A stretch of DNA of 64,000 bases from Brachionus manjavacas (lineage: Eukaryota > Rotifera > Eurotatoria > Ploima > Brachionidae). Below are positions 1 through 17,085 of this stretch, in pieces. Numbering within the stretch: position 1 is the first letter of the stretch; every line of letters begins with the position of its first letter. Both the position numbers and the translations under genes were made by a program. The stretch lies in contig JAHQIY010000003.1 of NCBI GenBank assembly GCA_019054805.1, positions 8,060,001-8,124,000 on the forward strand, written 5' to 3'. A model generated the notes under the pieces. The model was given only the letters and a program-made list of their open reading frames with translations, had not been told where the DNA came from and made no database searches.

Positions 1-3000
1 CTTCGCTTATTTTGGATATTTTTTCGCTTGAATTCTCGTCAGAAAGGGTCGACGAGGACGATGACGAAATGCTAGTGCTGATCTGACGTTTGGGCGTTGT
101 TTTGGTCGGCTTTTTGGGCGATTTTTTCTTTGGTGTTTTGACCACTTCGTCGGTGTCTGAAGTGGAGTCGTCCTCGTCGTCTCTGTACTCTTCGTCAGTG
201 CTCGCACTAGATTCTTTTTCGTCATTGATTGACTTTTTCTTGCTCGTTTTCTTGCTCTTTGCGTTTGTCTTAGTCTCACATTTTTTATCATTCATTAACG
301 CAGAAGTGTTTACCTAGCAAAATTGGTGAATATTAGAAATTTTAGGAAGTTTTTTTTTTTGATGAGAATCTTTTTTTTTTTCACACTTTAATTGGAAAAA
401 ATTTAATTGAGATTTTTTGAAAATAGGAAAAGACTGTGTACTCAGAAGGAAAGGAACACGTTAACCAAACAGAGCCCTTTGATGAAGACATCAAGGTCGA
501 CGGAGGATAGAACGAGCAGAAGTATATTACAATTTTTTATTTTTCAAAATTTTTATTAATCAATTCAAAAATGATTATTTTAAGAAATCCATTATACTTT
601 TTTTTTTCATTAAAAAGATTTAATGTAATATTTCTTACATATTATGTAAAAATGAATAAAACTATTTAAAAAAAAATTAAGCTTTAAGATATTTGAATTG
701 ATCATCGACTTCAATTTGCCAAGAATCTTACCTTTTTAGCTAAAGACTTAAGTTGGAATTTTTTTTAAATGTAATGATTTGTTAACTTGGCAAAATTGCT
801 GAAGTTAGCCAAGCATTTAACAAAAAATAAAATTCACAGATAATTAATATAAAGAAATTTGTTCATTTATTTTTGAAATTTATCTATTTTGAAATTTGAT
901 TGAGTTGATTTCACCCTTTTTATATTTCCTTTGTCGAACTTACTCTTTTGATAAATATTTTATTTTTGCAGGCTAATGACTTATTTTGTCTCTAACTTAA
1001 TATTTGATTGACACACAAAATTGATCTTCAATTGTGTTCTTTATATTGAAAAATATTAAATATTAAATTAATAACTAGAGAAGAATTCTAATCAATCTTT
1101 GAAATGCTATAATTCAGTTTAACTTTACTTTTATACGATAAAAGAACCAATTTTTTTTTATTATCTTTTTTTATGATCTGAAATATGTTTTTTTAAGAAA
1201 TTAGAAATTAAAAAAAATATTACTGAGATAATGGGAAATTCAATCTTAAATGGATTACAACAATTCCAAAAAAAATTTAAATTCTTAATAAAATTATGGC
1301 TTTTGAACTACATATCCGTTGTGAAACAGCAATTTTTCATTTAACAGTCGAATTTACGAAAAAATTTATATATATATATATTTGTGCCAATAAATTGATT
1401 GTTTCTAATCAAATTGTATGTTAACTTAGAATTGAAAACTAAAATTTTTACAATTGTAACGATGACAGAATTTTAACTTTTAAAAAAAAAATTTAAAAAA
1501 TGAAAAAAAAAATCTAATAGGAATAGATCATAGAGACAAGGAATAAAAAAATTTAAAAATATTGATATTTTGTTCTATCATTAATATTTTCCTGTTTATA
1601 AAAATAAATCTTTTTTTGTTGAATTTAGTGAGACATACTTCAATTCATCATCAAATCAATTTTTTCAATTTTAATTAATGAAAAAAAATTCATCATTGTA
1701 ATTATTTGAAGGTTTGTATGAAAATTCACAATCCCATCATAGCTTTGTTTTTTTTAATTTGACCAAAGACAAATTTTGAGTCGCCGCAGTACTAAAATGT
1801 CATTTATAATTTATTGGCACCTAAAAGTAAGACTAAAACAAGAAATTTTAAATAAAACCAGAATCTTAATAGAAATTTAATTTAATTTAAAATGAATCAA
1901 ACGAAAATCTAAATATCGACAGCATTTTACTGTTGTTATTAAGGTAATTAATCTGTGAAAATTATTAAAATTCCTTTTAATAATTAACCTTAAGGATTAA
2001 ATGTTTGAGATCGACTGCAAACAAAAATAAGTCATAATATTCTTCAACATGAGCTCAAACTGAATTAACTTTAGACACCACTCAAGATGATTCATAAAAA
2101 AATTAACAAAAAAAGGTGTTAATTTTCATCAAATGGTTAGCGAAAATTAAAAAAACTGAAGGTTGGCCCCATATAATTAGAACTTTAGCAGCATTTCATT
2201 AACAATTGAAACAAAAACTTCTTGTCGTTTTTTCCAGTGATTTACTAATTTACTTTTTTTAATGCACTTAATTTATAAAAATTTTTGTGTTAACTTTAAT
2301 CATCTAAAAATTTTATTTTGTTCTTATCTAATGGCGAAAGGAGTTTTATTACTCAGAGCCATTTCAAATTTTAAAAGACTAAAAAAAGCATATTTATTTA
2401 ATTCAAATTAACCATAAAGAGAAGTAAAAAAAATTTAAAAATAAAAACTAGAAAAGCTATTAATAGAACATTCTCTGGACCAGAAGAATCGAGTTGATTT
2501 AATTTAGTTTTATAAATTCATTTAAAAGGTTTTGATAAGATTTGAATCTGAAGTTATTCGAACTATAGTGTGTGAGATGCCGTCACGAATGTAAAAGTGT
2601 CGCTTAAGATCCAACTTCAGCGGACCAAGATTTTTGAATGGTTTTAGTAACAAAACAAGAAACACAGTGAAGCTGGCAATGGCGATTTCATCTTCAAATG
2701 GTCAAAATGTGGTATGTTTGTGAAAAATAAAAGTATCCGTTTACAATTAGACATCATTGAATAATTTTGGACATGAAAATATTTCACTAAAAAAAATTTA
2801 TTTGTCATTTAGGTCAAATTAATAGGAAAAAATGTAATTTAAAGCTATATTTAGTAATGAATATTAAATTTAAAAACTAAATGGCACTTTTAATGCAGGG
2901 CCGGTAAGAATATGTTAAAAAAGAATTTTTTAATAATTGATTTTTAATCTAATTATCTTGTTACCAAATATATTCTAAAATTTTGATACATCCAAAAAAG

Positions 3001-4395
3001 ATCATGGCTCTGAGTAATAAAACTCCTTCCGCCATTAGATAAGTACAAAATAAAATTTCTTGGTGATTAAAAATAAACATAAAAATTTTGATAAATTAAG
3101 TACAGAAAAAGAGTAAATTAGTAGATTACTGGAAAAAATGATAGGAAGTTTTTTGTTTTAATTTTAAATGAAATAAAAAAATAATATAGAGATGTCGAAA
3201 GTCAGCGAGATAATCCCTTTTCATTTAACCATTCACTGAATTCATTCCATAAATTACATAATGGGGTTTTTTCCTTACGGGGTCTTGAGCTATTAACAAA
3301 AGCACAGACACAGTCTTTGATTAATTCAATATTTAGTTTATTTTTGAAAATAACGCTATTTTTTATATAATTTATAAATAATTTATTAAATCAAGTCTAA
3401 GTCTTGATTTATATTGTGAGTATTTGATCGGGGCAAAAATATTACTTTGCATAAAAACAGACAAAATTAATGACACTTTCAATGACACCACGATTGCGTC
3501 TGACAACGCTAAAAGCCCACTTAACAAGATGTATAATTTATTTTCATTTTCAGCGGTGGGTACGAGGATTTTATTTAAACAAAAAAAATTCCATCAAAAT
3601 GTCCCAAAAAGAACTTACTTGGTTAATAGAGTTTTCATTAGAGATGGAATTATCAAACGAATTGCTAGTATTATTTACATCACTAATACTAATGTCGTTA
3701 TTTTTCTTTCGATTGTTGGACGCAGGTGGCTTTCTGCGTGGCGATTTTTCTTTTTTTGGACTTTTCTCTTTCTTGGCTTCTTCATTGCCATTAGTTCCGT
3801 TAGCCGATTTCTAAATAGCAAAAAGTAAAGTTTAGAACAAAATGGGTGAGCGCATAAACTGCGGTCAAATTTTTACATCAGATTTTTTGTTTGATTTTTT
3901 CTTAGAGGGCGTTGCGTCTGTCTTGTGTTCGGTCACTTTGGAGCTCTGCTTTGCTTCGGCAGCAGGCGTGTTCGTCTGATTGAATTGGCCATTTACGTAT
4001 GGCTCGTTTATGTTCGACTGAGGCGGATATTGTTGATGGTAGAAGGCTGGCTTGTTGCCAGGCATGTAAACTTGGCCGTTGGGGTTCTGTGCGTAGAAAC
4101 AATTGTAGTTGTAGCCGGCCTGGGCGGGCTGGTTGTATGGGCCGTATTGGTACATTGGATACGGATAGGAGTAGTTGTATGGCTCGGTGTTGTGGGGTGA
4201 GGGGGTGGGCACGACCGAGCTGGAGGTTTCGCTCTTGTTTTGGATCATGGCCGGCGGCAACGAGCCTGAATGCTGACTCGGCTGGGGCACTGCGGATCCC
4301 TGCGGTCCTAAGCTCGATGAAGATGATACGTAAGATGGCGCTGCTGCTTTTAGATTCAAATTGTTACTTAAACTTTGTGTCGATTGTACTTCCAT
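1..4395 (-). CDS. Low-complexity Ser/Lys-rich protein, unrecognised; 5' part, runs off the left edge
   Basis: Three coding exons can be supported on the minus strand: 4395-3877 (starts ATG, ends at GAT|gtaaaa), 3810-3619 (after tatttag, ends CAA|gtaagt) and 313-1 (after ttttgctag, open to the window edge). All joins are phase 0. Exon 1 encodes 173 residues rich in Ser, Pro, Gln and Asn with a Tyr/Pro stretch (YNYSYPYPMYQYGPYNQPAQ) and ends in a Lys-rich tail. Exon 2 adds KEKSPKKEKSPRRK. Exon 3 is an alternating Lys/Ser and Asp/Glu region (EEYRDDEDDSTSDTDE). The exons are clearly richer in G+C than the flanks. The composition fits a disordered nuclear or RNA-associated protein, but that is inference. 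No domain is visible in the part present. A further exon could hide in the 3.3 kb intron, so the model is partial. An AG (ctag) lies 6 nt before the ATG, so a 5'UTR intron is possible. Confidence 0.7.
2188..3183. mobile_element. Inverted-repeat (MITE/foldback-like) element in an intron
   Basis: The stretch 2209-2363 is matched in reverse complement by 3004-3162 at roughly 80-85% identity, judged by eye. Similarity fades outward to about 2188 and 3183. The inner ends share ATGGCTCTGAGTAATAAAAC. The interior is about 640 bp, with a G+C-richer patch near 2565-2710 but no long ORF. No clear target-site duplication was found. It lies in the long intron of the Ser/Lys-rich gene. This is most simply an old non-autonomous DNA transposon with long terminal inverted repeats. 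Confidence 0.6.
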
Positions 4396-7300
4396 AATAT
4401 TCTAGAGTTTATTAAGAACATGTCAAAAAAATGGGGCGCGATCGGACTTGGCTGAACTTGGTCAATTCATAAGAAGCGCATATTTTAGTTTACAAAATGT
4501 AAAAATCTAAATTGACAAGGAGATAAGGGTTTAGAGTGTGTCAAAATGAGCCCATACAAGGTCTCTAATAAATTATGTTGGCATTGGCCGTCTTAGCAAG
4601 GTCTAGCAAAGCAATTAACACTAACATCCTGAATTATAATATTCAATCGTAAATGGAAGATTCGTATCGATGTGAGTTAGTTTATGAGTGTATATGTGTG
4701 TGTGTGTGTATATGTGTGTGCGTTTTTGTTGGAGAATAGGATCATTTAACTGAATTGTTAATTTATTTAGCTCGATCACTAATTCATGTTCTCCTTGTAT
4801 AGTGTTGAGAGTATTTTGATTTATGCGTTTCGTCTATACAGCCAATGAACTTGCATAATATATGACTCATTATCCAAATTTAAAATAAAAGACTAATTTT
4901 TTGGCACCACTCTTTTTAGCTGTCGATCAATCGATCGCAATTGTTCTACTCTCGATGGCATTTAAGTAAACTGGTATGCCTTGTTATCAATTTCAAAATA
5001 TCAAGATAATTTTTTTTTATGTTACTTAAACTCTTTTAATTGAAAATAAAAAAATTTAAATAGAAATTTTGTTTGGCCCAATTTTATCTCGAAAATGACA
5101 CCAGATTAGACTGTCAAAAATCTACCTGTTTGCTCTCAAAAAAATAAGCTCAAACATTTTCTTTTAAGAATGAAGAATTTTGAAAATCAAAGTCTCTAGT
5201 ACTTAGCCAAGTAAAAAATAAATAATTTACGTGATGAAGATTTTCCAAGAAAAAAAGTAAGTACATCCTTGAATTAAGATCCAAATGCAATTAGGTCTCT
5301 TTAACCCGAATCTATTTATCAAACATATGACTCTAATCCAAACTTATTCGATTAATACAGGTAAAAACTAGAGAAAAAAAACTATTTTTTTACTCTATCA
5401 TTTATTTACTCATTTAAGGTGTTTCGCCTAGAAAATGAACCGATATAAATCAAAAAGAGAAGTTTGTTCATTTTTTAAAATGATTTGTATTAATTCTTTT
5501 TTTCTAGTCACATATCCAACTATCTGAATACTGGGCTAATGCATTTTGCTGTACTCGTTTTAATTTCTTAAGTTTAATTTTCCATCAAAAACTTACATCC
5601 ATTTGACTATTTAGATACTGGTATTAAACCATTTGAATTATTAACATTGCTCGTAGATATTAGTATGTCACGTGATTGAAATTTTAAAGTCACAAAAAAG
5701 CTTATTTAGATCACATTTAAAAAAATATTTACTTTGAACATGGTTGATGCCAAACTCTAAAGGTTATAGATTAATTTTCTTAAGTACCTTAAACAAATAG
5801 CCGGTCTAGAAGATTAAATGACTATTTAATTTGCCTCGTATGTCAGTTGTTTTATTGAGATAAATAAATAAATGGAAAAAAAATACTAATAATTAAAATT
5901 CAACTGTCAAAATGTTGAGTAAAAATGATTAACAATCGAAATTTATCTTAAATTTTTTGTTTTTTTTTGGCGCTATATTTTTGAAAACTGAATAAAACAA
6001 ATATTAGTTACAAATCTAATATTAATTGAATTTTTTAAAACCCCACTCGACTCGAGCACATAACAAAAATGTTTAATACTTCTCATTTTTTCTCTCTCTC
6101 TCGCTCGCTCTAATTCTTAATTTTTTATTTTTTTCGATCAAAACAATAAATAAAAAAATTAAACTTTACAACCAAATTGAACACAAGACTAACGACGCTA
6201 TTTCGCCAAATTCCAACATTGAACAGGCAAAATATTGCAACTTAAGCATAAATTTGAAAGCAAATAATGGCAAAATACAGAATTGAAATAAAAAAGAACG
6301 AAAGAAAGAGAGAGAGAGAGAGATATGGGTAGATGAAACAAGCAAACAAACTAAAGCTAACTAGAACACAGAATAAAACATAAAATTATATTTTTTTTTT
6401 CTATTTTTCTTTCAACATAGAAAAATTCAGGTCTTTGAAATTTTTGCTATTTTGCTTCAATATTTTATCAAAAAATAATAATAATTTATGTCTGAGCAAT
6501 ACTTTTCTATTAATTTTTTTGTCGATGATGCTGCTTAATGCGAAGCATTTTTAGTTTTCAAATAGTTGCAATTGTTAATTTAATTTTATTCATTTATTCA
6601 AATCTTATAAAAAATTCAAGCTCAAAAAAGTCGATATTTTCAATTTATGATCATGTATGCAAAATAAATTATTTATTAAGTTTATGCTCACACACATACT
6701 ATTCATATTTGGCTAATGCTTATCCGATCATAATTAGGGCCTGGGCTTTATGCTTAAAGGACTTCTTTTGTTTTAATTTTTTGTGCATTTGAACACAATA
6801 TACATTTTAAAGATTTGAATTCTCGAGACTGATTTTTTTAAATCTAATTCATTAAAGCAACGAGCTTGCAACATATTCAATTTTTTTTCAACTACACCAT
6901 CTGAATTTTTGATTTCGATTGTCGGTTCATTTAGTAATTAACAATCTCTAAACTCTATTTAAATTTTTTTTTAATTTGAATAAATTAATTTTTTGTATTT
7001 ATTAAAGTTAAACATTTTTTAAAAGTTTTATAAATTTATAAATATTGAGACTTAATGAAAAATTGAATGCTGATTTCGTGAACAAGACTTTCACTGAATT
7101 CATGACCAAATAATAATGTACTTGTATCGAAGTCGAAACTTGAAAAATATTTTTCTCAATTCTCTTCAGTATTTAAAATTTTGATTCATAAATGAAAACC
7201 TTTTTTTTGCTGAGTGATGACATAAACACTTGAATTTTCATGTTATTTTGGGCATAATTTTTAAAACCTCATAATTTGTCAAATAGTCACGTATTATATT

Positions 7301-7918
7301 ATGTGATGGCAACAACAAATTCCTAAAACAAATTCGTTTTGATTCAATTCGTAGAAATTTTTTCTGACTGTTATTTTAAATTTATTTTAAAAATTTTGCT
7401 TACGGAGGGACTTTAAAGAAGAATTGTTATGTTCCTTAAATTATTAATTGAATGAACGAACAGCATTTTGTGATTATGAATTAAAAGATAAATTTTATAA
7501 AATTAAACCAGCATTAAAAAATTTTAACTTAACTCTTTAATACTTCTTGGACAAAACCAAATATTTTCAATATTATGTTTTTTAGTTTTTTTTTTAAAAT
7601 TGAAAAATTAATATTTCATGTTCGAAGGGTTTTTGGTTTTTGCTATTAATTTCTTAAAATTTTGCGCGAAACTATTTCAATCCATTTGTAATTTTTACTC
7701 TAATTTTACAATAAATATTTTCACAATATTTTTTCATTAGGAATTCAAATCAATTAAAGCTTTTGAGTCATAAAAGCAGCAAATATTTTAGAAATTTAAT
7801 ACAAAATTCTTTTCTTTATATTTACATTAAAATTGAATTAACCGTATCAGGTTATTAACAAAATGATTTCCGAGTTTTGATTTCCAACAGAATTAAATAT
7901 GAGCTTTTGCTCGTAGAT
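4396..7918. other. Gene-free stretch with simple repeats
   Basis: No coding exon could be supported here; the longest ORF (6538-6792, plus) has intergenic composition and no recognisable motif. Visible are a (TG)n tract at about 4693-4722, a (TC)n tract at 6092-6112 and an (AG)n tract at 6301-6322. The last two are complementary and about 200 bp apart, so they could pair in a transcript. The part next to 4395 would hold the promoter and 5'UTR of the minus-strand gene that starts there. Confidence 0.6.
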
Positions 7919-7920
7919 TC

Positions 7921-7930
7921 AAAAAAAAAA
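7921..7930 (-). terminator. Pol III poly-T terminator of tRNA-Ile
   Basis: Ten consecutive A on the plus strand give a T10 run on the minus strand, one base after the tRNA 3' end. This is the usual Pol III stop signal. Confidence 0.85.
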
Positions 7931-7931
7931 T

Positions 7932-8005
7932 TGCCCAACGGGAGGATCGAACTCACGACCTTCGCGTTATTAGCACGACGCTCTAACCAGCTGAGCTAGC
8001 CGGGC
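7932..8005 (-). tRNA. tRNA-Ile (anticodon AAT)
   Basis: The minus strand folds into a 74-nt tRNA without an intron. It has a 7-bp acceptor stem GCCCGGC/GTTGGGC with two G-T pairs, the D arm GCTC...GAGC, and anticodon stem TCGTG/CGCGA around the loop CTAATAA, giving anticodon AAT (IAU, Ile). The T arm GTGAG-TTCGATC-CTCCC has one mismatch, and the discriminator base is A. The internal A and B boxes (TAGCTCAGCTGG, GTTCGATCC) are intact. A run of ten T on the transcribed strand (plus 7921-7930) follows as a Pol III terminator. It looks functional. Confidence 0.94.
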
Positions 8006-8073
8006 ATATATTCATTATAAAAAATTCCAATTACATTAAAACTTTATTTAATTAAATCACTCATGATTTAATT

Positions 8074-8300
8074 ATAATAATAATAATAATAATAAAGAGC
8101 TACAGCAAGCAAGCTTGCGGAGATGGCTTACTCGGAAGCCATCTATGGTAGCTAATTAATAATAATAGTATTAAGCTGCAACAATGACTATGTCACCATG
8201 TCTGCTGCTACAAATTAATTATATGATTTTTTTACCAAGACGGCTCTCCAACAGATAGAGCTAAGTCTGTAATTAATTCATAGAGATTCTACCATGATGA
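8074..8300. repeat. Small dispersed repeat with (AAT)n start and hairpin units
   Basis: An (AAT)n tract is followed by three short units, each holding a small palindrome (for example ATGGCTTACTCGGAAGCCAT) and each ending near AATTAATT. A related, degenerate sequence with the same (AAT)n start and a GCAAGCTAGACTTACGAAGAT-like core lies at about 26975-27070. The class is unknown; it may be a SINE-like or satellite-derived unit. No coding potential was seen. Confidence 0.4.
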
Positions 8301-9134
8301 TTCAAAAAGAAGATTCAAAAAGGTGCGATGGAGTGTTTTGGCTTGTTAAAAAGCTAAAGGTGATGAATTTTAATATAATAATAAAAAAAGAAAGTTTTAA
8401 ACTATTAGTAGCTTTTTTTATTTAATTGTTTTTATTGTTTTTCATTTTTACTATTTTTGATTTTCGCTACATGTTTTTTATTTTAAACTGAGTAGATCTA
8501 ATGAGAAAGGTAAAAAAACTAATATTTTTCAAAAAAAAGCATTCTTTAAACTTTTGAAAGATCTTTTAATCTACTCATCTGACATGCTTCCTCAACTTCA
8601 AAATTTAATTTTCAAAATTATAAATTTTAAGTAAAAAAATCTAATATTGTGTTTCAAATATATTATATAGAAAGAAAATCAGTGCAGTTTAACATAAATA
8701 GGATAAAAATTGGGATTATTATTACGTTTTCATTATGGTTCTATTCCAATCATAAGAAACATTTTGATAAAAGTTTATCTAAATTTTTTTTGATCAATCA
8801 AAAATAAAATTAATTGAATTTTTAATAAGAAAATACATATTTGAACCAATTTTATTAGAATTAGAAAAATAATTGATTAAAAAATAATACAAAATATTAT
8901 TAAATTTTTAAAATTAACTAATTATTAGAATAATAAATAAATATTAAATAATATTTTTTAAAGATTTACTTTTTTCTCAAATAATTTTTTTATTGTAACA
9001 TACAAAATCGACTCAACATGGCTTGACTTTTTTCTGAAAACCTGAGTGAAAAAAATTTTGAAAAAAATAATCAAAAAAAAATTTGACTTCAAAAAAGGTT
9101 ATTTGCATATTGGAAACAAGCACTTTTTTGGTAA

Positions 9135-14694
<5,560 letters not shown>

Positions 14695-17085
14695 TTTCAA
14701 GCTATTTTGTTGTCTTTTATTAATGATTCAATCGATGTGTAAAATATGGCTAAAGTTTGTCACCCAACATTGTGTCAATATTAAATTTTATTTTGTATTG
14801 GTATCGTATTCTAAAAAATTCGTATTTGTTTTATATTTTTGTGTAGGAGCATAATCTATCAAAACTTAGTCTAAATGAGTGAAAAAATCAGTTAACTAGA
14901 CCCAATTGAGAAGATAAAATTTTTATTTATTTTTATTAAAGTTAATTTTAAAATATTCTTTTGTTTGAAAGAGAAAAAGAAAAATAATTGAAAATTTACT
15001 TTATGACTAAAATATTTCAATAAAATTATAATATTTAAAATGATACCAATCAGTAGCAACATTTGAATTGAAATCTAATAAATTGTGAGCTCATTCTAAA
15101 ACACACAACCATTTTATCTTCGAATTTTTATTTTTGAAAATTTTCTCGAGAAAAAAAGCCGAAAATTCAGGATCTGTGAATTCCGTATTAATACAAGAAT
15201 CCAAGAGAACGCGTATAGACATGAAAAATCATCTATCTTTAAATAGAAAATTAATGGATCCGAAATAGAAATAAAAATTGTTTATGGAATTTTTGAAATT
15301 GTCTCAAACAAAAATAAAATATTAAAATGTTTTTCAATTTATGAATCTTTTTTCTCCCATGAATTGAAAGGGCTTTTAAAATTTTATCTTATTTAATAAA
15401 AATTTTGTTGTCACTTTTTATGCGATAATTAATTTAAATGAACTTAAAACATTTAAAAGTTTAATAAGAAACGCAAAATCAAATTGCTTATAGTATTCAT
15501 GACAACTGTTAAAAACTATTCTCTGATTAAAAGTTAGCTTATCAAGCCTTTTAACTTCTTATCAAACTTTAAAAAAATATTTGATACTCTAAATTTTAAT
15601 CAAATTAAAAAGATTTAGGACAGAAATAAATTTGAAAGTCTTGATCGACATTTCATATTTTATTTCAAAAAATAAAAATTATTTTAAAAAAATTGGAAAA
15701 GATCGGTCCGGATCAAGTTGTCGATAAGACAATATAATGATTTAAAATTGGGAAATTCCTAGTGAGTTTGATGAAATTGACTTGCTAAATTTTTGAAAAA
15801 TATGTTTTGACTAAGAGTCGGGATGAGAAATTAATTCATCACCATTCAATCAGTAAAGGAAGTATGCTTTAAATGAAAATTAAAAAATTAAATAGTTCTT
15901 AAGTGCTTGATTTATTAATTGTCTTTTCACAATAAGATATTATGTAACAATTTTTCAACCATATTTACCTATTTTTATGATTATATAATCACAATAACGT
16001 AATAACTTGATATTTGGGACATATCGTAAAACCAAAAACGTGATAAATCACTACCAGAATAATTTTATTTTTACCAATTTTAAGATTATTCTCGATTTTA
16101 ATGCATTGTTCTTTTATATCGAACAGTGATTGAAATTTAGAATTAGTCACCAGAAAATCCTAAATAACCCTCAACTCGACAATCCAAAATAACATAGAAT
16201 GAGTATTTTTTATAAATTAAAGCTTTCTATTTAATTTTCCGGAGTTTGAAAGTGAATTCCTATGAAATATTTTATGCGCCTTCTTGTTTTTTTTTGTTTA
16301 CCATGGGAATTATAAAAAGAAATTATTTCAAATCAATTTAATTTACTTTTAAAATATTTATGCTAAGGTGGGTATGTTCTAAGGCTTTATCCTAATCATT
16401 TAAATAGCTGACTTTCAATTTAGAAACCGTGAAGATTTTTTTATAGAATAGATAAAATAATTTAGTTTTTATATTTAACAAAGAAGAATAAAATTCCTAT
16501 TAATATGTCAGATATATTTTAATTTTTAGTCAATTTTTTATTGATTTAATCAAGGAGATGCCTCGGGAAGTTTTGAATGCCATTAGATCTCCTTTTCGAT
16601 TCTGTGATTTAAAAAGGAGATCAAATGGCATTCAAAACAAAACTGCATTTAGAACATCACTGTTTCAAGCTAAATAAATACACTGATTTTTTTTTGGTTT
16701 TGAACCATCTGGAAGAAAATTAAAAATTAAAAATTTTGATCGAATGTTTTGTTTGTTTTCATGTGATTAAATTATTTTTTTTCTTTTAATTTTTGCAAAT
16801 AAAATAAAGAATGGATTTTAAATACCTAAAAAATAGCTCTAGATATCTAATTATTTTATATAAAAATGTATTAAAAAATTAAATTTTTCTACTTAAATAA
16901 TTTTTTGTTATGCCGTTTGATAAAAATTAAATTGAATTGCTTAATGTTTGATAAACAAAAAAAAAAATCAAATTTAGATTTTTTTGGTGACATGTTCTTA
17001 AAATCAAGTAAACTCATTAATTAGACCTCGTTTATTTAGTATATATATTAATGTAATCCCCAAAAGAAACAAAACAAATAATGAA
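14695..17085. other. AT-rich intergenic stretch upstream of PDE3
   Basis: No coding exon was seen. It must contain the PDE3 promoter, but I cannot assign elements. The only structured item is the hairpin at 16570-16638, listed separately. Confidence 0.5.
16570..16638. repeat. Near-perfect 26-bp hairpin
   Basis: TTTTGAATGCCATTAGATCT and the following bases (16571-16596) pair with 16612-16637, with one mismatch in 26 positions and a 15-nt loop. Arms outside G+C expectation and almost no decay suggest either a recent palindrome or a selected RNA hairpin. It lies in intergenic DNA. Confidence 0.6.

Noticed and set aside
90-317. Plus-strand ORF of 75 codons
   Set aside because: It is the antisense shadow of the Lys/Ser-rich minus-strand exon, which has a splice acceptor, coherent phase and a normal disordered-protein composition.
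3424-3828. Plus-strand ORF of 134 codons
   Set aside because: It overlaps exon 2 of the minus-strand gene (3810-3619), whose splice sites and phase fit exon 1. The plus frame is a hydrophobic, Phe/Leu-rich shadow.
3999-4397. Plus-strand ORF of 132 codons opposite exon 1
   Set aside because: Antisense to the Ser/Pro/Gln/Tyr-rich exon; Cys/Trp/Arg-rich composition is typical of a shadow frame.
6538-6792. Plus-strand ORF of 84 codons
   Set aside because: Base composition equals the intergenic background and the protein is a random hydrophobic string; no splice or promoter context.
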